This document shows positions 8,452 to 16,204 of a stretch of 32,729 nucleotides of DNA, in pieces. Position 1 is the first letter of the stretch; each line of letters opens with the position of its first letter. The DNA is taken from assembly GCA_937860145.1 (NCBI GenBank), contig CALMBF010000071.1, forward strand, positions 1-32,729, in the 5' to 3' direction. The notes beneath the pieces are model-generated. The model was not told the origin of the DNA and did no database searches. It was given only the letters and a program-made list of their open reading frames with translations. The stretch comes from an uncultured Geobacter sp. GTDB taxonomy: Bacteria > Desulfobacterota > Desulfuromonadia > Geobacterales > DSM-12255. A program made the translations under genes and the position numbers.

Positions 8452-8713
8452 AAAAACGGTGAGGACTGTTTGGGCACAGAGTGTGCACATACTACTTGCG
8501 AAGCATAGGGCCGACACGAAGGCTCTGACGGGTAAAGTCAGGTAAGTTAAGGCAACTGGTCTGCCTGAACAGGGTTTGAAACAAATGCGAGTCTGGCGGT
8601 AGTGGTCATATAGCGGCCCGTGTACGGTCATTTAGCTGTCAGAACGCATGCTGATTAGTGATACTTAATTGAGAATAAAAGGTATAGGTCTAACACGTAC
8701 GGAGGGAACAGGT
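8436..8713 (+). promoter_or_regulatory. Long 5' leader with several hairpins before the cytochrome gene
   Basis: This stretch has no gene. It can form successive small hairpins: GCACA/TGTGC (8474-8486), AGGGCC/GGCTCT with one G-U pair (8507-8526), CTGAC/GTCAG (8525-8541) and AGGCA/TGCCT (8550-8566). A longer-range pairing ATGCG/CGCAT (8585-8589 with 8645-8649) is also possible. The ribosome site GGAGGG is at 8701-8706. Two of the hairpins overlap, so they would be alternatives. I could not match it to a known riboswitch; in particular the GEMM core sequences are not visible. Confidence 0.35.
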
Positions 8714-11700
8714 ATGAAGAGCAAATATGCACGGTGGAGCTTTTCGCATCTTCTGGCGATCATCATGATCGTCGCCGCCGGCTCTGCATTCGCAGCCGGT
8801 GAGACGTTGATGCACAACAGCGACAATCTCGGTACCACTTATGGTACATGGGGTGTCGCAGGCGGTACGTACGGGCAGTTCACCTGTTCGACCTGTCACA
8901 CCAAGACGACGACCAACGTCATGCGGGTTGTCGAGTCGATCCCCAATACGATCGGCCCCAACGCAAACAAGTCCGTCATGTTTAACAATATGACCGCCTT
9001 CGGCGATGACTCTGTCGTCCGTACCACCTCCTTCCGTATCTGCGAAGTCTGCCACACCCAGACCAAGTACCACCGGTATGACAATACGGCCCAGCCTGGC
9101 GGGCAGGGTCACCCGAACGGCGACTGTACCCAGTGCCACCCCCACGCGGATGGCTTCAAGGCAACCGGCTGTACCTCCTGCCACGGTCACAATGCGACCA
9201 GTGACAGCCCGATCGCAACGGGTAACCATACCGCCCACATCAACAATGCCGGCACGATCGGCGTGAATTACAGCTGCGCCGACTGTCACGCTCCGACAGT
9301 GAGCAGCGACACGACTTTCAGTAATGCGGCCAACCACAACAACGGCACCAAAAACTACGGCGGCACCCGCGCCGGCACCTTCAATGCCGGTACCTGTACC
9401 GCTACCTGCCACACCGACGGCAAGGGTGGTCCTGCGGCAACCGCGGTCAACTGGACTACGGGCCCGGCCCTCACCTGTAAAGGGTGCCACGGTGGCGCCA
9501 GCAGTACCGTTGGTGAGCCGGTTTATGCCAGCGGCGCAGCCGGCAGCGCAACCGCCAACAACCACCCGAAACACGTCGCCGCCACCGGCGGTGCCGCCTC
9601 CTGCCAGAACTGCCACGGCGCCACCATGAACGGTTCCGCCCTGAATGCCTCTGGCAAGCATACCGATATGACCATCGATGTGCTCCAGGGTAACAACAAG
9701 ACCTTCGGTTACACCGATGCTTCCAAGACCTGCTCCAACATCAGCTGCCACGGCAACGGCTTCTTCACCCCGGCAGACGCCCAGTGGGGTGCAGCCCTAG
9801 ACTGCGCCGGCTGCCACACGAGCTCCGCTGTCTCTGCTCTCGGCAAGCACGCCAAGCACCTGAGCCCGACGATCGCCAGTGCTTTCAACTGCGGTAACTG
9901 CCATGCCGATACCGCTACCAACAGCACGACCCTCAAGGCCGGCACGATCACCCACATGAATGCCGCCAAGGAAGTGAAGTTCGACACCAACAACGGCAGT
10001 GGCAGCTTTGACGGGACCAACTGCTCCAACATCTACTGCCACAGCTACGGTACGACCCTTAGCGGTCCGTTCAAGGTCAAGACCGTTGCGTCCTGGAGCG
10101 GTGCTGCTGTCAACTGCTATAGCTGCCACGGCAGCGACAGCACCACCGGCCTGTACAACAACATGTCCACCGGCCGTCACAAGAAGCACATGGTCGGCCA
10201 GTACACCTACGGCTGCGCCACCTGCCACGCCGCTACCGTATCTAACAACACCACCATTTCCGATGTCAGCAAGCACGTGAACGTGCAGATTGATGTCAGC
10301 TTCAGCGGCGTGGCCACGACCGGCGGTGCTGCCGCAACGTACGCCCTGAACGGCCACGCCCCGGGTGCAACCGGGACAGTCGATCAGTCCTGCAACAACA
10401 TCTACTGTCACAGTAATGCCCAGACCGGCGGACAGGTCGGAACCACCCACCGCTTCCGCAACCTGACCGGCGCCAAGCGGTTCAACCAGACCACCACCGT
10501 TTCCCTCGGCTGCAACGGCTGCCACTCCACCGGCTCCACAATCAGCGGTTCCTGGACACTGTCTGGTGCTCACCTTGCCCACCTGAGCCTGTCCGTCAAT
10601 CCGCAGATCGGCAAGGTGCTTGCCTGTAACGACTGCCATGCCAACGGCGGCACCAACCTGAACCGGGCAAACCACGCCAACGGCATCATCAACTACTCCT
10701 CCGCCCTCGGCGGCAGCAGTGCCCGGGGTAACCTGAAGCTCTCCACCGGCCGGTGCAACACCGTCTACTGCCACTCCAACGGCCAGGGTGTCTACAACAA
10801 CATGAGTACGGTTGCCTGGTTCTCCGGGGCGAAACTCGGCTGTAATGGCTGCCATGCGAATGCGGCCAATGCCTCGTCCCTCTCCGGTGCTCATAACGCC
10901 CACATCAATGGCGGTACCACCGGTGGTTCGTTCAACTGTAAAGACTGCCACGCCAGCACCCTGAATGTCACCTTCGGCAGCAGCACGACCATCAATGCTT
11001 CCGGCAACCATGTCAATACCCTGAAGAACTTCTCCGGTGCCAAGGCATACAAGACCGGTTACGTTGCCGGTGGTGCCTGCTCCACCTACTGCCACACCGA
11101 CGGTCGCGGTACTGCCGTTGCCCCGCCGCTCTGGGTCTCCGGGACGAACCTTGATTGCGGTGGCTGCCACGGCAAGGATGCCGCCTCCATGACCTCCAAC
11201 CGTCACGCAGAGCACCTTACCAAAGGGGCAACCTGCGCCAACTGCCACAACTCCACGACGACCAACGGTACGCAGATCACCGGATCTGTCCACATCGACG
11301 GTTCGGTAGAGCTGCAGCAGGGTGGTAGCTTCAGCTCCAAAGCAGTTGAGTTTGCCTACGCCGGTGGCGGTACCTGTAACAACATCTCCTGCCACTCCCC
11401 GTATGCGAGCCCATACAGCAATACTGCATCCTGGAATGCTGCGACCCCGGCAACCTGCGACACCTGCCACCCGAAAGCCGGTCTGTCCGGTGCGCACAGA
11501 ACCCATATGGGCGCCCTCGATCTGACCAGCGCCAGCATCTACTACAACATGACCGCCAACCGTTCGCCGGCTCAGGACGAGTCGGTCGGCAGGACCTACG
11601 GTTTCGGTTGCGGTACCTGTCACCCGATGACGACCGCCAACCACCTCAACGGTACCATCGACGTCGATCTCAACAGGGTGAATGTCGCCGGAGTCGGTAC

Positions 11701-12520
11701 GCTCCGCTTCCTCAATCACTCGACCGCCGGTTACACCATGGGGTCGACCAAGAAGTGCTCCAACATCTACTGCCACAGCAACGCATCGAGGATCGAGGCC
11801 GAGTCTAACGCTGCCTCCAACACCTCCCTCGCCTGGAACGATACGTACGCTGCCCATCCGGAACTCGACCGCTGCGCCCAGTGCCACGGCAACCAGCCGA
11901 CAACCGGTGCCCATGCCGCCCACTCTGTCGGTCTGCATACGTTCAACGACGGCGTGATGCTCGATGGTAACATCTACAACGGCGTATCGGGCAAACTCCC
12001 CATCACCAACAAGCCGAACACTGCCCACGGCAATCCGAACAACTCCACGACCATCGGGTGCTACATCTGTCACAATGCAACGGTTACCAGCAAGGCAAAC
12101 GACAGGAACACCAAGTGCTCTGGCTGTCACTATGCCGGTAATCCGAGAGGTGCCCAGCTGAAGGGTGTTGCCACCGTTGCCAACCTCGCGAACCATGTCA
12201 ACGGCATGCGCGACGTCCAGTTCGCTCCGATCCAGATGCGCAGCAAGGCGCAGGTCAGGCCGAAGGGTGCGAACACGGCATCGAACAGCGGCTTCGACTT
12301 CTACAGCGGCGTATGGCAGCGTACCTCCTACAAGGCCTACTCCACGCTCTCCTACGACATAGCCAAAGCTGCCTTCGATACGGCCACCATGTGGCATCCG
12401 GGCACAGCGATGAACAGCAACTGTAGCAACATCGCCTGCCACAACGGCAGGACCGTGTCCTGGAACCTTGCTAACTTCAATGACCCGAACAAGTGCATGG
12501 ACTGTCACAATGCACTCTAA
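8714..12520 (+). CDS. Giant multihaem c-type cytochrome, CxxxxCH/CxxCH type
   Basis: A 1268-residue exported protein: signal peptide about residues 1-27, with a likely cut at AFA/AG. I count 32 haem-attachment motifs: 23 CxxCH, 7 CxxxxCH (CSNIYCH, CNNIYCH, CNTVYCH, CSNISCH, CNNISCH, CSNIACH types) and 2 CxxxCH (CTATCH at 228-233, CSTYCH at 789-794). The body is made of imperfect repeats in the order H..H, CxxCH, HxNG-type segment, CSNIYCH-like, tryptophan, LxCxGCH, as in the Geobacter C4xC/C2xCH family. It is rich in Gly, Ala, Ser, Thr and Asn. ATG 8714 follows GGAGGG by 7 bases; an upstream TTG at 8669 lacks a ribosome site and would mask the signal peptide. It is probably periplasmic or on the outer surface, in long-range electron transfer. 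It forms a single-gene unit with its own terminator. Confidence 0.93.
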   Translation: MKSKYARWSFSHLLAIIMIVAAGSAFAAGETLMHNSDNLGTTYGTWGVAGGTYGQFTCSTCHTKTTTNVMRVVESIPNTIGPNANKSVMFNNMTAFGDDSVVRTTSFRICEVCHTQTKYHRYDNTAQPGGQGHPNGDCTQCHPHADGFKATGCTSCHGHNATSDSPIATGNHTAHINNAGTIGVNYSCADCHAPTVSSDTTFSNAANHNNGTKNYGGTRAGTFNAGTCTATCHTDGKGGPAATAVNWTTGPALTCKGCHGGASSTVGEPVYASGAAGSATANNHPKHVAATGGAASCQNCHGATMNGSALNASGKHTDMTIDVLQGNNKTFGYTDASKTCSNISCHGNGFFTPADAQWGAALDCAGCHTSSAVSALGKHAKHLSPTIASAFNCGNCHADTATNSTTLKAGTITHMNAAKEVKFDTNNGSGSFDGTNCSNIYCHSYGTTLSGPFKVKTVASWSGAAVNCYSCHGSDSTTGLYNNMSTGRHKKHMVGQYTYGCATCHAATVSNNTTISDVSKHVNVQIDVSFSGVATTGGAAATYALNGHAPGATGTVDQSCNNIYCHSNAQTGGQVGTTHRFRNLTGAKRFNQTTTVSLGCNGCHSTGSTISGSWTLSGAHLAHLSLSVNPQIGKVLACNDCHANGGTNLNRANHANGIINYSSALGGSSARGNLKLSTGRCNTVYCHSNGQGVYNNMSTVAWFSGAKLGCNGCHANAANASSLSGAHNAHINGGTTGGSFNCKDCHASTLNVTFGSSTTINASGNHVNTLKNFSGAKAYKTGYVAGGACSTYCHTDGRGTAVAPPLWVSGTNLDCGGCHGKDAASMTSNRHAEHLTKGATCANCHNSTTTNGTQITGSVHIDGSVELQQGGSFSSKAVEFAYAGGGTCNNISCHSPYASPYSNTASWNAATPATCDTCHPKAGLSGAHRTHMGALDLTSASIYYNMTANRSPAQDESVGRTYGFGCGTCHPMTTANHLNGTIDVDLNRVNVAGVGTLRFLNHSTAGYTMGSTKKCSNIYCHSNASRIEAESNAASNTSLAWNDTYAAHPELDRCAQCHGNQPTTGAHAAHSVGLHTFNDGVMLDGNIYNGVSGKLPITNKPNTAHGNPNNSTTIGCYICHNATVTSKANDRNTKCSGCHYAGNPRGAQLKGVATVANLANHVNGMRDVQFAPIQMRSKAQVRPKGANTASNSGFDFYSGVWQRTSYKAYSTLSYDIAKAAFDTATMWHPGTAMNSNCSNIACHNGRTVSWNLANFNDPNKCMDCHNAL

Positions 12521-12561
12521 TCCGGCCTGATCTCCGGATAGATGTCTGGTTGTTACCCTCG

Positions 12562-12591
12562 ACCCCCTGGCGAAAGCCAGGGGGTTTTTTT
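12562..12591 (+). terminator. Intrinsic terminator of the cytochrome gene
   Basis: A perfect 9-bp stem CCCCCTGGC/GCCAGGGGG (12563-12571, 12576-12584) with a GAAA loop is followed by seven T (12585-12591). It lies 42 bases after the cytochrome stop. Confidence 0.95.
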
Positions 12592-12826
12592 GTCCCCACG
12601 GGCTGCAGCACGAGCGGTAACAGGTCCAGCGAAATCGGCCGAAAGAGACGGCGAGGGAATACTCAGGACGAAGGTGGAAACTTCAAGGGGTACTGGTGGA
12701 ATGCGTAGACGGTAGGGGACTATGTACGGTTATCGGAGCGATGTACTGGTGACACTGCGGGAGTTCGACCGCAAGCTGGTACCACGTTGGAAGGTGACCA
12801 GCTCGGGTACACGAGAGCTTGGAAGC
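12592..12826 (+). other. Non-coding stretch with inverted repeats, function unknown
   Basis: About 235 bases between two terminators facing each other, with no credible gene. It holds many short complementary arms: GAAG/CTTC (12670-12684), AGCTGGT/ACCAGCT (12774-12780 with 12797-12803), CTCG/CGAG (12802-12815), and the direct repeat GTACTGGTG at 12690-12698 and 12743-12751. The middle resembles a tRNA-Leu (separate entry). No promoter is obvious. Confidence 0.4.
12689..12784 (+). ncRNA. tRNA-Leu-like sequence, probably degenerate or a tRNA mimic
   Basis: GGTGGAATGCGTAGAC (12695-12710) matches the D-arm region typical of bacterial tRNA-Leu, and GGGAGTTCGA (12759-12768) matches the 5' half of a T arm. 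The ends can pair as a 7-bp acceptor stem, GGTACTG (12689-12695) with TGGTACC (12777-12783), including two G-U pairs. TGCGG/CCGCA (12756-12760, 12769-12773) closes an oversized 8-nt T loop. There is no proper anticodon stem, the T arm is not adjacent to the acceptor stem, and no functional anticodon can be read. It is unlikely to be a working tRNA; it may be a pseudogene or a structured RNA. Confidence 0.3.
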
Positions 12827-12860
12827 AAAAAAGCCTGCCGGTACTAAGCCGGCAGGCTTT
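12827..12860 (-). terminator. Intrinsic terminator of the DUF4337 gene
   Basis: An 11-bp perfect stem AAGCCTGCCGG/CCGGCAGGCTT (12831-12841, 12849-12859) with a 7-base loop. Read on the minus strand it ends in six T (A-run 12827-12832 on plus). It lies 19 bases beyond the stop of the minus-strand gene; on the plus strand the T-tract is short. Confidence 0.85.
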
Positions 12861-12878
12861 CGTTGTAACAGCTTTGCA

Positions 12879-13415
12879 TTAGAAGAAGAGGAAAAACCCG
12901 TTGGCAAAGTAGATGATACCGACCGAGCCTACGGCGATGCCGAGCAACCAGAGTGGTTTTTTCTTGATAAGCGCGGCAATGGATGAAAGCAGTATGGCAA
13001 TCTGCAGATAGATGACCGCGATGCCGAAAATCTGTGAATGCTTCTGGGCATCGTTACGGATAGTTTCATAATTCTTGGCGGTGCGCAGGATGTCACTCTT
13101 CTCGGCTTCGTACTTCCGGATCTTCTGCGCGTAGTCATCGATCTTTGCGACATACGATTCTGTGGCTGCTGCCGTGAGGCGTCCCGCGCCAGCTTTCAGT
13201 TCGAGTTCCAGCTTGTCCCGCTGCATCTCGTACAAGTACCCCTTGATACTTTTCGCCTGATAGTAGGACCACTGGTCCGATGCCTGGGTCTGGCTCATGA
13301 CCGATCTGGTGGAATATCCGCCCCCCTTGAACGTGGAAAGAGTTGCACAGACGGCCAGGATGACCGTCGTGAGTGCAAGGTAGTTCAACCATGGCTCCTT
13401 CTTCTCTTCACCCAT
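12879..13415 (-). CDS. DUF4337 family membrane protein
   Basis: A 178-residue protein of unknown function matching the DUF4337 pattern. After a short charged N terminus (MGEEKKEPW) comes a membrane segment NYLALTTVILAVCATLS. Then comes FKGGGYSTRSVMSQTQASDQW with YYQAKSIKGYLYEMQ, and a charged helical, probably coiled-coil stretch from about 70 to 125. Two closing membrane segments are near 130-150 and 157-176. ATG 13415 was chosen because GGAGGG precedes it by 5 bases; an upstream in-frame ATG at 13445 lacks a site. It diverges from the nap operon across a 196-base gap that carries a CRP/FNR-type palindrome, so shared control is possible. Confidence 0.82.
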   Translation of the reverse strand: MGEEKKEPWLNYLALTTVILAVCATLSTFKGGGYSTRSVMSQTQASDQWSYYQAKSIKGYLYEMQRDKLELELKAGAGRLTAAATESYVAKIDDYAQKIRKYEAEKSDILRTAKNYETIRNDAQKHSQIFGIAVIYLQIAILLSSIAALIKKKPLWLLGIAVGSVGIIYFANGFFLFF

Positions 13416-13493
13416 CCGCACCCTCCTTTCATTAAATAAATGCATTATACCTAAAGAAATAACTGAAGGTAAAGGACTCCTTATCCCCCACCC

Positions 13494-13507
13494 TTGACTT
13501 AGGTCAA
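13494..13507. promoter_or_regulatory. CRP/FNR-family operator upstream of the nap operon
   Basis: TTGACTTAGGTCAA is a perfect 5-4-5 palindrome of the type TTGAC-N4-GTCAA, close to the FNR consensus TTGAT-N4-ATCAA. Its centre (13500.5) lies 41.5 bases before about 13542. A -10-like GATACT sits at 13530-13535, which is the spacing of a class II activated promoter reading toward napD. This implies control of nitrate ammonification by an oxygen- or nitrogen-oxide-sensing regulator not present in the window. Confidence 0.7.
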
Positions 13508-13611
13508 ATATTCTAATCAGCTAATTACAGATACTTTTGCACAAACAGTGCGTCATCGGTTGCTACCGGGTGGATATATGATAATTTTTTAAGCAGTCAG
13601 AGGGGGTCCGA

Positions 13612-13857
13612 ATGCCCATATCAGGAGTGGTGATAACATGCCGACCCGAGGCGAGCAGGGAACTCTGCCGCCAACTCGATCAGCCGGGTGTGGTCGAGGT
13701 CACCCATACATTGGAAGACGGTTCCCTTGTCGCCGTCATAGAGTCGTCGTCCGTTGACGACGAGGTCTCGGTGGTCAAGTCGATCATGGCAACTGCTGGT
13801 GTTCTGGACGTCAGGATTGCGTATCACAATTTCGAAGATATTGCAGACAGAGCGTGA
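13612..13857 (+). CDS. napD: NapD-like chaperone of periplasmic nitrate reductase
   Basis: An 81-residue cytoplasmic protein of NapD size and pattern: a start like MPISGVVITCRPE, then GVVEVTHTLEDGSLVAVIE and a VKSIMATAGVLDVRIAYHNFE tail. NapD binds the twin-arginine signal of NapA and holds it back until the molybdenum cofactor is inserted. The gene follows AGAGGGGG and is the first gene of the operon. Its stop is 24 bases before the NapA start, consistent with coordinated production of chaperone and client. Confidence 0.88.
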   Translation: MPISGVVITCRPEASRELCRQLDQPGVVEVTHTLEDGSLVAVIESSSVDDEVSVVKSIMATAGVLDVRIAYHNFEDIADRA

Positions 13858-13881
13858 ATGGTGTTTCCAAAGGAGGATCCC

Positions 13882-16188
13882 ATGGCGTTAAGCAGACGAG
13901 ACTTTCTCAAGGCCAGTGCGGCAGCGGCGGCTCTGGCGGCGGCGACCGGAGGCAGACTAGGTGTGGATGATGCTGAAGCTGCTGAGGGCGGCTTAAAGTG
14001 GGGCAAGGCCCCCTGCCGTTTCTGCGGCACCGGTTGCGGCGTGCTGGTCGGGGTCAAAGACGGGAAGATCGTCGCGACCAAGGGTGACCCTGCTGCTCCG
14101 GTCAACAAGGGGCTGAACTGCATAAAGGGGTACTTCCTGTCGAAAGTCCTCTCGGGAAAGGACCGGCTCACAAAGCCGCTTATCCGCAAGGGTAACAGGA
14201 TGGTCGAAGCATCCTGGGACGAGGCAATGAGCCTGATTGCAAGCAAGTTCAAGGAGTCGATCGCCAAGCACGGACCTGATTCGGTCGCCATCTTCGGCTC
14301 GGGTCAGTGGACGGTATTCGAGGGGTATGCCGCGGCCAAGCTGTTCAAGGGGGGAATCGGCACCAATAACATCGAGCCGAATGCCCGCTTCTGCATGGCG
14401 TCCGCGGTGACCGGGTTCATGTCGACGTTCAACAGCGACGAACCGATGGGGTGCTACGACGACCTTGACCTGGGGGATACCTACTTCCTCTGGGGAGCTA
14501 ACATGGCAGAGTGTCACCCCGTTCTCTTTTCCCGCCTGATCGACAACCGCCTCAAAAATCAGAAGGTGAAGATCATCGACTTCGGGACTCGTCATACCCG
14601 CACCTCCCAGATGGCGGACATGTACATCCGGTTCAATCCCCAGACCGACCTTGCACTCCTCAATGGCATAGCCCATATCATCGTGCGGGACAAGTTGTAT
14701 GACGAGAGTTTCATCAGGAAGCATGTCGTGTTCAAAAAGGGGAAAACAAACATCGGTTACGGGCTAGAGGACAAGTTCAAGTTTGCCGACGATCCCAAGC
14801 CCATGTCCTTTGACGAGTACAGGGAGTTTCTCGCGCCGTATACACCCGAATACGTGTCAAGACTCTCCGGTGTTCCCGTGAACACCATCGAAGAAGTTGC
14901 CAGGCTCTACGCTGATAAAAAACGGAAGGTGAACTCACTCTGGACCATGGGGTTCAACCAGCACGTGCGCGGGACCTGGGTCAACAACCTCGTCTACAAC
15001 GTCCATCTGCTCACCGGCAAGATCTGCAAGCCGGGGGAGAACCCCATGTCCCTCACCGGCCAGCCCTCCGCCTGTGGAACGGCACGGGAAGTAGGCACCT
15101 TTACCCATCGACTTCCAGCCGACATGGTCGTGACGAACGAGGAGCACCGCAAGAAGGCCGCGGAGATCTGGGGTGTGCCGGTAGAGAAGATTCCGGCAAA
15201 ACCGACCTACCATGCGACGGAGATGTTTCGCGCCCTTGACCGTGGCGACATCAAGGTCCTCTGGGTCCAGGTCACGAATCCGTTCCAGTCGGCCCCGAAC
15301 CTGTCGCGGTACCGTAAAGGGGCGCGCAAGGGGGGCGGGCGTTTCATCATCGTGTCGGACATTTACCCCACCCGCTCCACCGAGCTGGCAGACGTGATCC
15401 TCCCGTCCGCGTCATGGGTCGAAAAGGAGGGCTTTTTCGGCAATGCCGAGCGCCGCGGCCAGCAGTGGTTCAAGATGGTCGACCCTCCGGGGGAGGCGAG
15501 AAATGATCTCTGGCAGACCATCGAGCTGGCAAAGCGGCTGGGGTACGGTAACCTGTTCCCTTACAGGTACGTGGAAAAAGAGATCTTCGAGGAGTACCGG
15601 AAGTTCACGGTCGGGGGGAAGGACCTCGCGCCCTACGAGGCCTATACCAGGGCACGGGGTCTGCGCTGGCCCTATGTGAACGGCAAGGAGACCCTCTGGC
15701 GCTACGCCGAGGGGTACGACCCCTACGTGAAGGCCGGCGAGGGGGTCAAGTTCTACAAGAACAAGCCGACCGACGGCAGGGCGGTGATCTGGGCCCGACC
15801 CTACGAGCCGGCTGCCGAGGTGCCCGACAAGCAGTATCCGTTCTGGCTCTGCACCGGGAGGGTGCTGGAGCAGTGGCATACGGGGACCATGACCGGCCGG
15901 GTTCCCGAGCTGAAACGGGCCTACGGTACGGCGGTCTGCGAGATGCATCCGGATGACGCGAAGAGACTCGGCATAAAGCAGGGGGGAAAGGTGAAACTCA
16001 CCTCCCGCCGCGGGTCGATCGTCCTGACCGCCGATCTGCGCGGCAGGGGGAAGGCGGAAAGGGGCAATGTCTTTGTTGCCTTCTTTGACGAGAACAAGCT
16101 GATCAACGAGCTCTGTATCGATGCCTACTGCCCCATATCGGGGGAGCCGGACTACAAGAAGTGCGCCGTTAAAGTCGAGAAAGCATAG
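13882..16188 (+). CDS. napA: Periplasmic nitrate reductase, catalytic subunit
   Basis: A 768-residue molybdopterin oxidoreductase reducing nitrate to nitrite in the periplasm. The N terminus carries a twin-arginine signal (SRRDFLK, residues 4-10) and an Ala-rich segment. The [4Fe-4S] ligands are Cys45, Cys48, Cys52 and Cys80 (C-x2-C-x3-C-x27-C). The molybdenum ligand is Cys171 in NARFCMASAV, followed by DEPMGCYDD as in NapA. The C-terminal dinucleotide-binding domain includes CTGRVLEQWHTGTMTGR. It is nearer in length to the monomeric Desulfovibrio NapA than to the 828-residue E. coli enzyme. ATG 13882 is preceded by AGGAGG at 5 bases; an in-frame ATG at 13858 would disturb the Tat signal. Assimilatory NasA-type reductases lack such a signal. 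Confidence 0.95.
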   Translation: MALSRRDFLKASAAAAALAAATGGRLGVDDAEAAEGGLKWGKAPCRFCGTGCGVLVGVKDGKIVATKGDPAAPVNKGLNCIKGYFLSKVLSGKDRLTKPLIRKGNRMVEASWDEAMSLIASKFKESIAKHGPDSVAIFGSGQWTVFEGYAAAKLFKGGIGTNNIEPNARFCMASAVTGFMSTFNSDEPMGCYDDLDLGDTYFLWGANMAECHPVLFSRLIDNRLKNQKVKIIDFGTRHTRTSQMADMYIRFNPQTDLALLNGIAHIIVRDKLYDESFIRKHVVFKKGKTNIGYGLEDKFKFADDPKPMSFDEYREFLAPYTPEYVSRLSGVPVNTIEEVARLYADKKRKVNSLWTMGFNQHVRGTWVNNLVYNVHLLTGKICKPGENPMSLTGQPSACGTAREVGTFTHRLPADMVVTNEEHRKKAAEIWGVPVEKIPAKPTYHATEMFRALDRGDIKVLWVQVTNPFQSAPNLSRYRKGARKGGGRFIIVSDIYPTRSTELADVILPSASWVEKEGFFGNAERRGQQWFKMVDPPGEARNDLWQTIELAKRLGYGNLFPYRYVEKEIFEEYRKFTVGGKDLAPYEAYTRARGLRWPYVNGKETLWRYAEGYDPYVKAGEGVKFYKNKPTDGRAVIWARPYEPAAEVPDKQYPFWLCTGRVLEQWHTGTMTGRVPELKRAYGTAVCEMHPDDAKRLGIKQGGKVKLTSRRGSIVLTADLRGRGKAERGNVFVAFFDENKLINELCIDAYCPISGEPDYKKCAVKVEKA

Positions 16189-16204
16189 AAGGCGGAAGCG
16201 GCTC

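Noticed and set aside
8436-8713. GEMM (cyclic dinucleotide) riboswitch before the cytochrome
   Set aside because: Expected from Geobacter biology, but the conserved core sequences are not present in any register I could find.
9797-12508. Long minus-strand open frame (903 codons) opposite the cytochrome
   Set aside because: It arises because repeated Cys/His/Gly/Thr codons lack stops on the other strand; it is Val/Gly/Ala-rich and without recognisable domains.
12721-12733. GTACGGTT resembling the end of group II intron domain V
   Set aside because: The matching GAGCC 5' half, domain VI and any reverse transcriptase are absent.
13882-16188. Formate dehydrogenase or assimilatory nitrate reductase
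   Set aside because: The Tat signal, NARFCMASAV with DEPMGCYDD and neighbouring napD, napG and napH point to NapA.
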